This document shows positions 54,654 through 62,336 of a stretch of 62,336 bases of DNA, piece after piece. The notes beneath the pieces are model-generated. The model searched no databases. It was not told the DNA's origin and saw only the letters and a program-made list of their open reading frames with translations. Where the stretch lies: the NCBI RefSeq assembly GCF_012922555.1, contig NZ_WIPK01000014.1, positions 1 to 62,336 of the forward strand, read 5' to 3'. Both the position numbers and the translations under genes were made by a program. Position 1 is the first letter of the stretch. Each line of letters opens with the position of its first letter. The stretch is from Paraclostridium dentum (GTDB taxonomy: Bacteria; Bacillota; Clostridia; Peptostreptococcales; Peptostreptococcaceae).

Positions 54654-55268
54654 TTACTTAATATTTTCCGTTCTATATCCAATATCCTTATTAGCTAACT
54701 TGTACCCTTGTTCTATCATATCTTGTTTGCTTTGTCCTTTTCCTATTAAACTATCTATGCTAATTTGATTTCTATCTTCAAAATACTTATTAAGTAAATC
54801 TTCCTCTATATCATCTTGAGTAGCTAAAGTGCCTTCATGTAATATGTACTTAACATCTAAGCCCTCATTTTTTAAAAATCTACCTATCATAATACTTCTA
54901 TGACATCTTATAGGTTCTTGCATTGCTCCTAACAATACTATTCTATATCCCATATCTATTCCGTTTTTGATTCGTTTTACTCCGCTCAAAAATATATCCT
55001 CTTTTACAACCTTATCAAAATCTGCATATCCTTCATTATTATATGATTCTTTTCTTCCCCTTTTGGCTCCAAATTCTTCCCCCATATAAATATATGTATA
55101 TCCATCTTTTTTTAAGGTTTCTCTAAAATATTCTTTGTTGTACTGTACATTATATTTAGAATATGGTGTTTCTCTTATATCAACAATACAGTTAATATTA
55201 TACTTTTTAATCATCTCAATAAATTTTACATAAGGATAGTTTGAATGCCCAATCGCAAAAATTTCCAT
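54654..55268 (-). CDS. DUF488 family protein
   Basis: 204 residues with GHSNYPYVKFIEMI, VDIRETPYSKYN and EPIRCHRSIMIGRFL, the conserved blocks of DUF488. The Cys/His in the last block resemble a catalytic or metal site. Biochemical role unknown. Third gene of the DeoR-B3/4-DUF488 group; AGGAGG precedes the ATG. Confidence 0.82.
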   Translation of the reverse strand: MEIFAIGHSNYPYVKFIEMIKKYNINCIVDIRETPYSKYNVQYNKEYFRETLKKDGYTYIYMGEEFGAKRGRKESYNNEGYADFDKVVKEDIFLSGVKRIKNGIDMGYRIVLLGAMQEPIRCHRSIMIGRFLKNEGLDVKYILHEGTLATQDDIEEDLLNKYFEDRNQISIDSLIGKGQSKQDMIEQGYKLANKDIGYRTENIK

Positions 55269-55303
55269 AACTTAATCCTCCTTAGGCCTAATCTACTAAT
55301 ATA

Positions 55304-55966
55304 TTATTTAAATACATTAGTACTTAATATATCTGCATTCGCATAATTTTTTAATAAACTAGAAGCATAATTTATATACATATCTAAATCTTCATCTCCA
55401 TTAAAAGAGATTATATTCATTATAATATGCTTTGTATCTTTAGTTATCATAGCTCTTGTAGAGTCTGATGTTGTACTCCCAAACTTACCTCTACTATCTT
55501 CAAATACAGGTAGATTTTCTAAATTAACGTCCCCTTTTCCTATTCCATTATATTTTTCCCCTGGTGCTCCAAATGTAAAGTTTATACATTCATCTATATT
55601 GTTCACATCATATGACCCTACTGAGTAGCAACTATATAACGAAACTAAATTATTAATATCTACAATATTGTTTACCTTATACAAATCATTTCCTTTTACT
55701 ATTCTTTTTAACAAAGCTTCTGATGACAACCTATACCTGCTTGGATCTTTACCTAATTTTTTATATGCTTGTCTAGAATCTGCTATGTTTTTTATACTAA
55801 CAATATCTCCTTGCTTATATATATTTCTTATTTCATTGCATTTTAAATTAATCTCTTTCCATAGTTCTTCATTTCCATCTCCAACCTCAATAATTGCTTC
55901 TATGCTCCCAATAGATACTGACTCACACTTATTTTTTAATATATCGTCAATTTTTATACTTACCAA
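55304..55966 (-). CDS. B3/B4 domain protein (PheRS beta-like)
   Basis: About 220 residues resembling the B3/4 editing domain of phenylalanyl-tRNA synthetase beta, seen in YKKLGKDPSRYRLSSEALLKR and NNLVSLYSCYSVGSYD. Free-standing members may hydrolyse mischarged tRNA. The GTG at 55975 is within the AAGGGG site. TTG at 55966, eight bases away, fits better and is used here. Nine bases after the DeoR gene. Confidence 0.8.
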   Translation of the reverse strand: MVSIKIDDILKNKCESVSIGSIEAIIEVGDGNEELWKEINLKCNEIRNIYKQGDIVSIKNIADSRQAYKKLGKDPSRYRLSSEALLKRIVKGNDLYKVNNIVDINNLVSLYSCYSVGSYDVNNIDECINFTFGAPGEKYNGIGKGDVNLENLPVFEDSRGKFGSTTSDSTRAMITKDTKHIIMNIISFNGDEDLDMYINYASSLLKNYANADILSTNVFK

Positions 55967-55983
55967 ATTTAACACCCCTTTAA

Positions 55984-56703
55984 TTAATCTATAACTCTAT
56001 CTTCTGTAATTATAGCTGTTATTTCTTCTAAAGTTGCAAATTTATAAAACTCATCATAGTTAAATTTTTCTTTTTCCATAACTAAATATATCTTCGTTGA
56101 ACATTCTATTATTGTTTTCTTTGTATCTCCATCTTCTAAATATATTGTACTTACATACCCAGTTTCTTTATTAATTCCACCTAATCCTATAAAAGCTTTA
56201 TCGTATGCAAATTTTCTAATATATCTATCCGCTGCCGCCCCTACTATAGCTCCTATTTCTTTATTAAATTCTCCTCCAATACAAATAACTTTTATATTAT
56301 TATTCATTCTTAGTTCTAGCACAATTTCTATCATGTTTGTTACAACAGTAATTGTTTTATTAGTATTGTTTAACTCTTTTGCAATTTCTAAGTTAATTGT
56401 TGAAACATCCAAAAAAACTATATCTTTATTTTCTATTAAATCAATTGCCTTTAATGCAATTAATTTTTTCTCTTGAGTATTTATATTTTTTCTTTCATCA
56501 ATATTCTTGATATCTATATGGTTTTTTTGAGCAATTGCCCCTCCATATACTCTTATTAAATAACCTCTAGATTCTAATTCTTTTAAATCTTTTCTTATAC
56601 AATCTTCTGTAACCTCGAATAATTTCGATAACTCTTTAACCTTTACCCTTCCATTCTTTTTTATTATATTTACAATATTTTCATATCTTTCCTCTAGAAA
56701 CAA
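55984..56703 (-). CDS. DeoR family transcriptional regulator
   Basis: 239 residues: N-terminal DeoR HTH (about 3-57, YENIVNIIKKNGRVKVKELSKLFEVTEDCIRKDLKELESRGYLIRVYGGA pattern) and a C-terminal DeoRC sugar-phosphate sensor domain (about 75-230). TTG start seven bases after GAGGTG. It heads a small operon with no sugar enzymes, so the ligand is unclear. The upstream AT-rich tandem TTATT/TTATTA tracts may hold its operator. Confidence 0.88.
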   Translation of the reverse strand: MFLEERYENIVNIIKKNGRVKVKELSKLFEVTEDCIRKDLKELESRGYLIRVYGGAIAQKNHIDIKNIDERKNINTQEKKLIALKAIDLIENKDIVFLDVSTINLEIAKELNNTNKTITVVTNMIEIVLELRMNNNIKVICIGGEFNKEIGAIVGAAADRYIRKFAYDKAFIGLGGINKETGYVSTIYLEDGDTKKTIIECSTKIYLVMEKEKFNYDEFYKFATLEEITAIITEDRVID

Positions 56704-56870
56704 ATGTTTTCACCTCTTTATTTTACTTGTTATTATTTTATATTATTTATTATTATTTTTTATTGATTCTTATTTATTCTTATATTATACTAAAAATATA
56801 ATATTAATGATATAAATAGCGTTATAAGTTAATTCTTAGCGTGATATTTTTATTATTATATTTATACATT

Positions 56871-56904
56871 AAAAAGCACTAATCTTAAAAGATTAGTGCT
56901 TTTT
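56871..56904. terminator. terminator after yjdM
   Basis: A stem of about 16 pairs, AAAAAGCACTAATCTT with its complement, and Ts beyond on the minus strand. Confidence 0.85.
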
Positions 56905-56912
56905 AATTTTAA

Positions 56913-57254
56913 CTATGCTTTTTTAACAACGCTAGATTTTAATTTCATAGCTCCGAAACCATCTATTTTACATTCTATATCATGTCCATCTGCTGCATCT
57001 GGAACTAAACGTATACTCTTTACCTTTGTTCCTATTTTTATAGAAGATGAACTTCCTTTTACTTTAAGATCTTTAACTACTGTTACAGCATCTCCATCGT
57101 TTAATACATTTCCGTTTACATCTTTTATAACAACTTCTTTTTCAGCAGAATCTTCTGGATTCCATTCATGCGCACATTCTGGACAAACTAAAAGACTTCC
57201 ATCTTGATAAGTATATTCTGAATTACATTTTGGGCAATTTGGTAAATTTTCCAT
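56913..57254 (-). CDS. YjdM/PhnA family zinc-ribbon protein
   Basis: 113 residues: an N-terminal zinc ribbon with CPKC at about 8-11 and CPEC at about 24-27, followed by the conserved [30 protein letters not shown] and the C-terminal [10 protein letters not shown]. The old name PhnA (phosphonoacetate hydrolase) is considered a misnomer, and function is unknown. I start at ATG 57254, with GGAGG upstream. It is monocistronic. Confidence 0.92.
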   Translation of the reverse strand: MENLPNCPKCNSEYTYQDGSLLVCPECAHEWNPEDSAEKEVVIKDVNGNVLNDGDAVTVVKDLKVKGSSSSIKIGTKVKSIRLVPDAADGHDIECKIDGFGAMKLKSSVVKKA

Positions 57255-57412
57255 ATTTATTCCTCCGTTCACAATTTTATTCCTAATCATTCATAGGTAT
57301 ATATAATATCATAGTCTTATCATATTTACAAATTTTCATCCAATTTGACCTTAAAAAACGATATATTCGGTTATTTAACTCATAAATTCATTATATTTCT
57401 AAATATACAAAT

Positions 57413-58186
57413 CTATTTAAAGATATTATAGAAATTTAATAAAATTATAGATAAAGTTACACTATTAAAAATTTTAATTATAGATTTTTCAGAAACAGCT
57501 TTATTTATTTTATATCCAATAATGCCTCCAAATACTCCTCCTACAAGCATATATGGTAACATGTCCAAATTGTAACTTGAAAACCCTGTAGTTGCTGCAA
57601 TTGAAATAATTTTAGATAATTGAGAAAAAAATATAACTAAAATTGAATTTCTAGCAGCTTCATTAGCTGCCATAGAAAATAGTATTGTAAATGCAACTAC
57701 ATTTATTGGACCTCCTCCAATTCCTAAAAATGCAGATATTGCACCTAAGAATAAACCTAACAACCCAATTGCTAAAATATTATTGATTTTATAAGATTTT
57801 ATATTATCTTTATTTCTCATATATAAAAATACTGATATTAACAATATTATTATAATTATACTTTGAATATTATTAATTAAACCTATATTAATATCTTTTG
57901 ATAATATAAAACTCATAACCTTTTGACCTATTATTCCTCCTACTACAGATCCAGTTGCAACTACTATAGTATTTTTAGGATTTATGTTATCTTTTTTCTT
58001 TAACTGGTAGAATACAGTTACTATAGACATTATAAGTATTGTTGAAGATGATAGTAAATTTATTGTTGGAAGTGCATAATCTCCTAGTGAGTCTAAGACA
58101 GGTTTAATAATTATACCGCCCCCAAGACCTGCTGAAGAACCTAATATAGTTGAAAAAAGTGCCACTAAAAAATATATAATTTGCAT
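57413..58186 (-). CDS. TauE/SafE family anion exporter
   Basis: 257 residues with about eight transmembrane helices and the duplicated Gly-rich motifs SSAGLGGGIIIKPVL (about 15-29) and AISAFLGIGGGPINVVAF (about 150-167), typical of sulfite/sulfoacetate exporters of this family. Substrate not determinable. ATG at 58186 (MQIIYFLV) has AGGAG eight bases upstream and is preferred over 58210. Confidence 0.87.
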   Translation of the reverse strand: MQIIYFLVALFSTILGSSAGLGGGIIIKPVLDSLGDYALPTINLLSSSTILIMSIVTVFYQLKKKDNINPKNTIVVATGSVVGGIIGQKVMSFILSKDINIGLINNIQSIIIIILLISVFLYMRNKDNIKSYKINNILAIGLLGLFLGAISAFLGIGGGPINVVAFTILFSMAANEAARNSILVIFFSQLSKIISIAATTGFSSYNLDMLPYMLVGGVFGGIIGYKINKAVSEKSIIKIFNSVTLSIILLNFYNIFK

Positions 58187-58362
58187 TTTACTCGCTCCTA
58201 TAAATCTCATATTGATTAAATTTATACCCTATTATTAAATCCATTAACTAGTATCTATTCAATTCAAATTAGGTGAAAATAATCTTTGACCCATACATTA
58301 AATATTATTATCTATTTTTCATATTCAATTAATATTAAATATAAGGTTGTTATTCCTTAAAT

Positions 58363-58398
58363 TTAAAAATCTAGAAGACTATAATCTTCTAGATTTTC
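58363..58398 (-). terminator. terminator after the CotH gene
   Basis: A 13-pair stem (58365-58377 with 58385-58397) with T-rich minus-strand tail. Confidence 0.8.
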
Positions 58399-58402
58399 TT
58401 AA

Positions 58403-60229
58403 TTAATATCGCTTTCTTTTATATTTACTAATAAATATTGTTGAAATTACTAATGTAATTAAACTTATAACTGAAATCCCATAGTAAATCCATCTGTTTT
58501 GATTATTGCTTTTTATATTTGGAGGCATCATCTGTTTGTCATCATTTTTATTCTCATTATTTATAGCTTCTTGAGGCTTTTCTTGATTATTTCCGCCAAC
58601 TTGATCTTTTTTATTTATTTCTTTATTTTTTCCCATATTTTGTTGACCTAATGCATGTAAATTTAAAGTTGTTACTACATTTCCGTATTCTGTAGATGGT
58701 TGTTCTCCATTTAATTGAGCCTGAACACTCTTAGCTCTATCTTTTCCAAAAGTTAAAAGTTCAGTCACTCCAGCTTTATATTCTTCATAATTATAAAATG
58801 CCGTAGCATCTTTTTTTACATAATTACTAATTAATTTATTTATCTGAGTAACTCTATTGTTAAATGTGCCACTGCTAAAGTAATTATCTGATATTTGTTT
58901 TAAATACTTATGATAAATCTCTTTATAATCATCATTTTCTAAAAGTTTACCTATAAGAGGAGCATCTTCTAAATTTCCTGTTACAGGTGAATCAACAGGG
59001 AAATTTACTGCTTTTTCTCCATCTTTAACAGAAAAACCTCCAAATGACATATTTAAATCCCATGGTAAAATCTCAGATACTCCATCTTTTTCATATAGAT
59101 AGTAATTATGATACATACCTCCTGAATAGCTATCTAAATTAACTAAAAATGTATTTACTGCAAAATATTTTAAAACTTCATCAACATTTAAATAATTTTC
59201 TATGTCGTTTCCAGTACTAAGACTTTCCATCATATCAATAACGCTTTCGAAATCTTTATCTGTTGTATTTTTAAAAACTGCACTATCTCTTAAAATCGAA
59301 TAACTATCTACATCGTCATCTATATATTTTAAATCTGCACCTTGGCTATCTTTATTTCCCATTTTAGGTGCTCCACCTTTATCTTCCTCATTATTTTTAT
59401 TACCTTCTAAATTTTTAATATCTCCATCTTCACGTGAAACATTTTGATTTTGAACCATATTAGGAGCATCTCCATTCATAGCTGGAGGTACTTCATCCAT
59501 TTTAGGAATATTCCTATCCATGTTTGGAGGGTTATCACCCATTTGTGGCTTGTTTCCATCCATATCTGGTCTTTGCATTTCTCCATTATTACCCTTATTA
59601 CCACCCATATTCATTGTTTCTGGCTTATATAAATTACCACTTATTTCTCCATAATTTTTCTCAATAAACCTTTCATCTATAACTTCTACACCTAAATATA
59701 ATCCCCAATCAGATCCATTTATTTTTATATCTGTATAAGAATATTCTGGAGTTGCTATACCTAGAAAGTTATATATATCATAAGAAATAGCTTCTTTCAT
59801 ATAAGTAGCATCAGATATATTATTGTTTAAAGCCAACTTTCTAATTCCATGATATGTTTGACCATCAACATACTGTCCAAAATCAATCTTTATACTGTAT
59901 CTATCTGTAGTACTATCATTTGCCACAGAAGTTAAACTTGAGTTACCCTTTGGCCTTATTCCAACATTATTAAAAGTTTCTCCGTTTATAGTTACATCCG
60001 CACTTTTATATTCCTCTTTTGTTGCATTTTCTAAAAGCCATTCCCAATCACTATCTTTAATTTTTATATCTATACTAGTTATACTATTTTTATCTAAAAC
60101 ATCTTCTGTATTAGCCAGAGCTTCTATATCGGTTTTGTTTTTTGGTATGTATATAGACACTACAATAAATACTACTGATAATATAATACTTATTACAGAT
60201 ATATATTTACTTTGTTTGTCATTTATCAT
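58403..60229 (-). CDS. membrane-anchored CotH kinase-family protein
   Basis: 608 residues with transmembrane helices at both ends (about 10-28 and 578-600). The CotH atypical kinase core starts near 50: VGIRPKGNSSL (91-101), KEAISYDIYNFLG, and the metal-site motif LPWDLNMSFGGF near 395. A Met/Pro/Asn/Asp-rich insertion (about 205-300) with repeats such as PDMDGNKPQMGDNPPNMD interrupts the core. CotH of Bacillus phosphorylates spore coat proteins. This surface form with the VTC and DUF4956 genes is a different context. Last gene of that operon. Confidence 0.87.
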   Translation of the reverse strand: MINDKQSKYISVISIILSVVFIVVSIYIPKNKTDIEALANTEDVLDKNSITSIDIKIKDSDWEWLLENATKEEYKSADVTINGETFNNVGIRPKGNSSLTSVANDSTTDRYSIKIDFGQYVDGQTYHGIRKLALNNNISDATYMKEAISYDIYNFLGIATPEYSYTDIKINGSDWGLYLGVEVIDERFIEKNYGEISGNLYKPETMNMGGNKGNNGEMQRPDMDGNKPQMGDNPPNMDRNIPKMDEVPPAMNGDAPNMVQNQNVSREDGDIKNLEGNKNNEEDKGGAPKMGNKDSQGADLKYIDDDVDSYSILRDSAVFKNTTDKDFESVIDMMESLSTGNDIENYLNVDEVLKYFAVNTFLVNLDSYSGGMYHNYYLYEKDGVSEILPWDLNMSFGGFSVKDGEKAVNFPVDSPVTGNLEDAPLIGKLLENDDYKEIYHKYLKQISDNYFSSGTFNNRVTQINKLISNYVKKDATAFYNYEEYKAGVTELLTFGKDRAKSVQAQLNGEQPSTEYGNVVTTLNLHALGQQNMGKNKEINKKDQVGGNNQEKPQEAINNENKNDDKQMMPPNIKSNNQNRWIYYGISVISLITLVISTIFISKYKRKRY

Positions 60230-60274
60230 TTTGTTTCACCACCTTATTTGCAATAAGTCAGTATACTATTGCTT

Positions 60275-60964
60275 TTAAGCCATATAATCTCCATTGTAAC
60301 TTACTAAAACTACATTTGAAACTCCGCTTATACACGATATTTCATTAACAAAATTTGTTGTTATATTTTTCAACTTAACTTCAACAGTCATCTCTATTCC
60401 ATTTGTGGGTGAAACAGTTTTAGATTTAATACAATACTTATTTACACTATTACCCAATTTTTCTAATATTTTATTTTCGCTATTGTCACTATCACAATTT
60501 ACAACTAATATGTATGGATTATCAGTTGTTTCTTTATTTGCAAATAGAACCATTATAATCCCTATAAAAATAGCTCCTAATACAGCTAGTGGTATTAATC
60601 CTGCTCCTAATACTATTCCTTCACTAATTGACCAAAATAAAAATGCTATGTCCATAGGTTCCTTTACTGCACTCCTAAAACGAACTATAGATAACGCACC
60701 AACCATACCTAGTGAAAGAACTACATTAGACGTAACCCCTAGTATGATTAATGTTGTAATTAATGTAAGAGCCATTAAAGACATGCTAAATGTCGATGAA
60801 TACATAACTCCCTTAAATGTTTTCTTATAAACTTGCATTATAAATAACCCCAACACAAATGCAAGTGACATCGCTATTAACATATCTAAAAATGATATTG
60901 ATGTCATTTTTTCAATGAAACTTGATTTAAAAACGTCGCTAAAATTTACTGCTTGATTAGACAT
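60275..60964 (-). CDS. DUF4956 membrane protein
   Basis: 229 residues with about four transmembrane helices in the first 140 residues, including VVLSLGMVGALSIVRFRSAVKEPMDIAFLFWSI, the family's most conserved block. A soluble ferredoxin-like C-terminal domain follows. The function is unknown. It lies between the VTC and CotH genes, a frequent trio, and AGGAGG precedes the ATG. Confidence 0.87.
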   Translation of the reverse strand: MSNQAVNFSDVFKSSFIEKMTSISFLDMLIAMSLAFVLGLFIMQVYKKTFKGVMYSSTFSMSLMALTLITTLIILGVTSNVVLSLGMVGALSIVRFRSAVKEPMDIAFLFWSISEGIVLGAGLIPLAVLGAIFIGIIMVLFANKETTDNPYILVVNCDSDNSENKILEKLGNSVNKYCIKSKTVSPTNGIEMTVEVKLKNITTNFVNEISCISGVSNVVLVSYNGDYMA

Positions 60965-60983
60965 TATTTTTTCCTCCTAATTT

Positions 60984-61670
60984 TTATCCATATATCCTAG
61001 ATGCTGCATATTTTGAAATAGCAGTTGCTCTACGGTTATTAGTTTGTATGATATCTTGTATTATCTCTGGTAGATATTCATCAAACTTCACTTCTAAAAC
61101 TATTACATCCTTATCTATAGACCCTATAGTGGGTAAATTCTTATCAAATAAATTAGTACTTTGAATTCCCGTTCTAATTTTTTTATCAAATGTTATTCTT
61201 ACATTTCCCATCTTATATACATAAGCTTCTCTTGTGTAATCAACTATACTTTTAGGTCTCAATAATTCTGATTTAATTTTTGAGTAAAATTCAATAAATA
61301 AAGGCTTATTACTTTTAATTAAAAAATCTATATCTCCTTTGATTAAATTTTCACATTCTTCTTTAGTTATTAATTCACTATCCTTAGAGCATAGACCATT
61401 AACTTTTGACTTTTTCTCTAACTTAATAAAAGAGTGGTCGTCGTTGTAGTATCTTATCCTAAATTTTTCTCTTACACTTATTCCATTTATTTTTTCCATA
61501 AGAACCTTATCTCTAAAGTTATCAAAGTAAAGACTTCTAATTTTGTATTCTCTTTTTTCATTAGCATTTTTATCTAAACTCATTATTTTAGTTAACCTAT
61601 TTTTAATAGCTAAGTAATCTGACGTGTTTATATAGTGTTTAATTTCATGTCTAAACTTTTTTTCTTTCAT
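60984..61670 (-). CDS. VTC-domain protein (polyphosphate polymerase-like)
   Basis: 228 residues of the triphosphate tunnel fold of VTC4: RHEIKHYI (5-12), IRSLYFDNFRDKVL, REKFRIRYYND, IKLEKKSKVNG, VRITFDKKIRTG and VLEVKFDEYLP. The Arg/Lys/Glu residues lining the tunnel are present. In yeast VTC4 makes polyphosphate from ATP. In bacteria the activity is presumed for the VTC-DUF4956-CotH trio. It is the first gene of the operon, with GGGGGTG before its ATG. Confidence 0.87.
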   Translation of the reverse strand: MKEKKFRHEIKHYINTSDYLAIKNRLTKIMSLDKNANEKREYKIRSLYFDNFRDKVLMEKINGISVREKFRIRYYNDDHSFIKLEKKSKVNGLCSKDSELITKEECENLIKGDIDFLIKSNKPLFIEFYSKIKSELLRPKSIVDYTREAYVYKMGNVRITFDKKIRTGIQSTNLFDKNLPTIGSIDKDVIVLEVKFDEYLPEIIQDIIQTNNRRATAISKYAASRIYG

Positions 61671-61732
61671 AATTTCACCCCCTATCTGCTTGAAATTAAT
61701 ATTATATAAATAAACTTAAAATTTCCTAAAAT

Positions 61733-61767
61733 AAAAAAACTGTATTAATATTACAAAATACAGCCTT
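61733..61767 (-). terminator. terminator upstream of the VTC operon
   Basis: Stem CTGTATT/AATACAG (61740-61746 with 61757-61763) followed on the minus strand by seven Ts. Confidence 0.75.
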
Positions 61768-61924
61768 TGTTTTATAAAATTTTATAATTTTCCACTTTGT
61801 ATAATCTTCCTGTGCTTTACTTTACCAAGTTATCTCTCTATTCATATTTTTATCCATATTAGTCTTCCAATTTACCCTAAGAAATTTAAATATATAAATC
61901 AAATAATATTTTTGATAGTAATAA

Positions 61925-61970
61925 AAAATTATAATTGAAAAGGACTATGAAACTTATTATCATAGTCCTC
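61925..61970 (-). terminator. probable terminator after the Cys/His-repeat gene
   Basis: Ten-pair stem AGGACTATGA/TCATAGTCCT (61941-61950 with 61960-61969), followed on the minus strand by a T-rich tail. Confidence 0.7.
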
Positions 61971-62165
61971 AGTAAATTTATAAAAGTAATCCAAAAAAAT
62001 TCATATTTATTTATAATCTTCAAAAATATTTATTAATATCTTACATAAAAATATAACCTGCAAAATCATAAAAGAATTTATCTATTTTTGTTAATGTTGC
62101 ATTTAATATGCCACTACCTTTAAGCTCTCAAAAGTACTATATTTATCTATGCAGTTTCTTTGTTC

Positions 62166-62336
62166 CTAGCATTTACCATAGTTATTATACTTATTGCACT
62201 TACCACAGTTTTCATGTTCATGGCACTTATCATAGTTCTTATGATCATGGCACTTATCACAGTTTTCATATCCATAACACTTGTCACAGTTCTTATGCTC
62301 ATGACACTTATCGCAGTTTTCATATCCATAACACTT
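62166..62336 (-). CDS. Cys/His-rich nine-residue repeat protein, 3' end only
   Basis: The minus-strand frame open from the window edge to a TAG at 62166 encodes six tandem nine-residue units and a final KC. The units are KCYGYENCD, KCHEHKNCD, KCYGYENCD, KCHDHKNYD, KCHEHENCG and KCNKYNNYG. The Tyr-type and His-type units alternate at first, and the last units lose Cys. The underlying DNA repeats every 27 bases. Regular Cys and His spacing suggests metal binding or disulfide cross-linking, as in metallothionein-like or cysteine-rich spore surface proteins. The start is outside the window and no family is recognised. Confidence 0.7.
   Translation of the reverse strand, partial: KCYGYENCDKCHEHKNCDKCYGYENCDKCHDHKNYDKCHEHENCGKCNKYNNYGKC

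Larger units (their letters stand above)
61671..62165. other. gene-free stretch with two minus-strand terminators
   Basis: No convincing coding frame. It contains the promoter region of the VTC operon on the left, two terminators (61733-61767 and 61925-61970), and the 3' untranslated part of the Cys/His-repeat gene on the right. A short frame between the terminators ends WKTNMDKNMNREITW but has no clear start. Confidence 0.6.

Noticed and set aside
56704-56870. AT-rich tandem TTATT tracts upstream of the DeoR gene as a repeat element or operator
   Set aside because: Too irregular and too AT-rich to separate from background composition.
59444-59632. Plus-strand frame rich in Ile/His/Trp within the CotH gene
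   Set aside because: Antisense shadow of the Met/Pro/Asn-rich insertion; no ribosome binding site or promoter.
61770-61935. Short minus-strand frame ending VNWKTNMDKNMNREITW between two terminators
   Set aside because: No start with a ribosome binding site and only about 11 codons from the first ATG. It could be a gene remnant, but nothing supports this.
62147-62329. Minus-strand 60-codon frame of Met/Val/Ile/Thr-rich repeats at the right edge
   Set aside because: It is a shadow of the Cys/His-repeat frame in another phase. It has no ribosome binding site, and its repetitiveness comes from the 27-bp DNA repeat.
62166-62336. CRISPR array as an explanation for the regular repeats at the right edge
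   Set aside because: Units are 27 bases with no unique spacers, and the period is a multiple of three in an open frame, so this is a coding repeat.

Overview
The window is low-GC Firmicutes DNA. The spore genes (spoIIR, sipL, yabG), the Peptostreptococcaceae-like order spoIIR-gntR-ispE-sipL-veg-yabG, and a phospholipase C of the Clostridium perfringens alpha-toxin family point to a spore-forming member of the Peptostreptococcaceae, most likely Paraclostridium (bifermentans/sordellii group). This is inferred from gene content. No 16S sequence is present, although a promoter and leader typical of an rRNA operon sit at the left edge and read out of the window.

Layout. 1-20.2 kb is a leftward-reading housekeeping block: lysS-greA-dusB, coaX-panT (behind a tandem-hairpin leader that looks like the pan RNA motif), a P1 peptidase, birA, ftsH, tilS, a divergent polysaccharide deacetylase, murI, ddl, a SleB-type hydrolase, spoIIR, a GntR regulator, ispE, sipL, veg and yabG. 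20.3-25.5 kb holds psuK-psuG (rightward) and a leftward set of small, RNA-modification and methyltransferase genes. 25.5-26.1 kb is ferritin.

26.1-31.7 kb is an accessory surface/biofilm module reading leftward: a TasA/CalY-type protein, an LPQTG-anchored protein, a larger TasA-like protein, a SipW-type signal peptidase, a class D-like sortase, and two LuxR-type regulators with degenerate receiver domains. A strong cyclic-di-GMP-II riboswitch candidate lies in the leader of the last regulator. The module is bracketed by two identical 51-bp terminator-containing sequences.

31.7-43 kb holds plc, pyrF-carA-carB behind a leader with three PyrR-binding hairpins and two terminators, an AgrC/AgrA-like (VirS/VirR-like) pair, a nitroreductase-fold protein, an M29 aminopeptidase and a PfkB kinase. 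44-49 kb holds a TtcA-like enzyme and an adaptor-ATPase-permease export operon. Paired 9-bp direct repeats with exact 12-bp spacers (the geometry of LytTR-regulator sites) occur upstream of plc, upstream of the export operon, and pointing the other way into a gene-free 330-bp stretch that looks like a small RNA gene. Together with the LytTR regulator at 38.5 kb this resembles the VirSR/VR-RNA/alpha-toxin circuit of C. perfringens.

49-62.3 kb holds a CrtI-like oxidoreductase, an exported superoxide dismutase with an apparent ATT start, YitT, the threonine-degradation pair kbl-tdh, a DeoR-B3/4-DUF488 operon, YjdM, a TauE-type exporter, and a VTC-DUF4956-CotH operon. At the right edge is the 3' end of a gene encoding nine-residue Cys/His-rich tandem repeats.

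All family calls were made by reading the translated sequence, without database searches. Promoters, riboswitches and the small RNA are sequence-based predictions.
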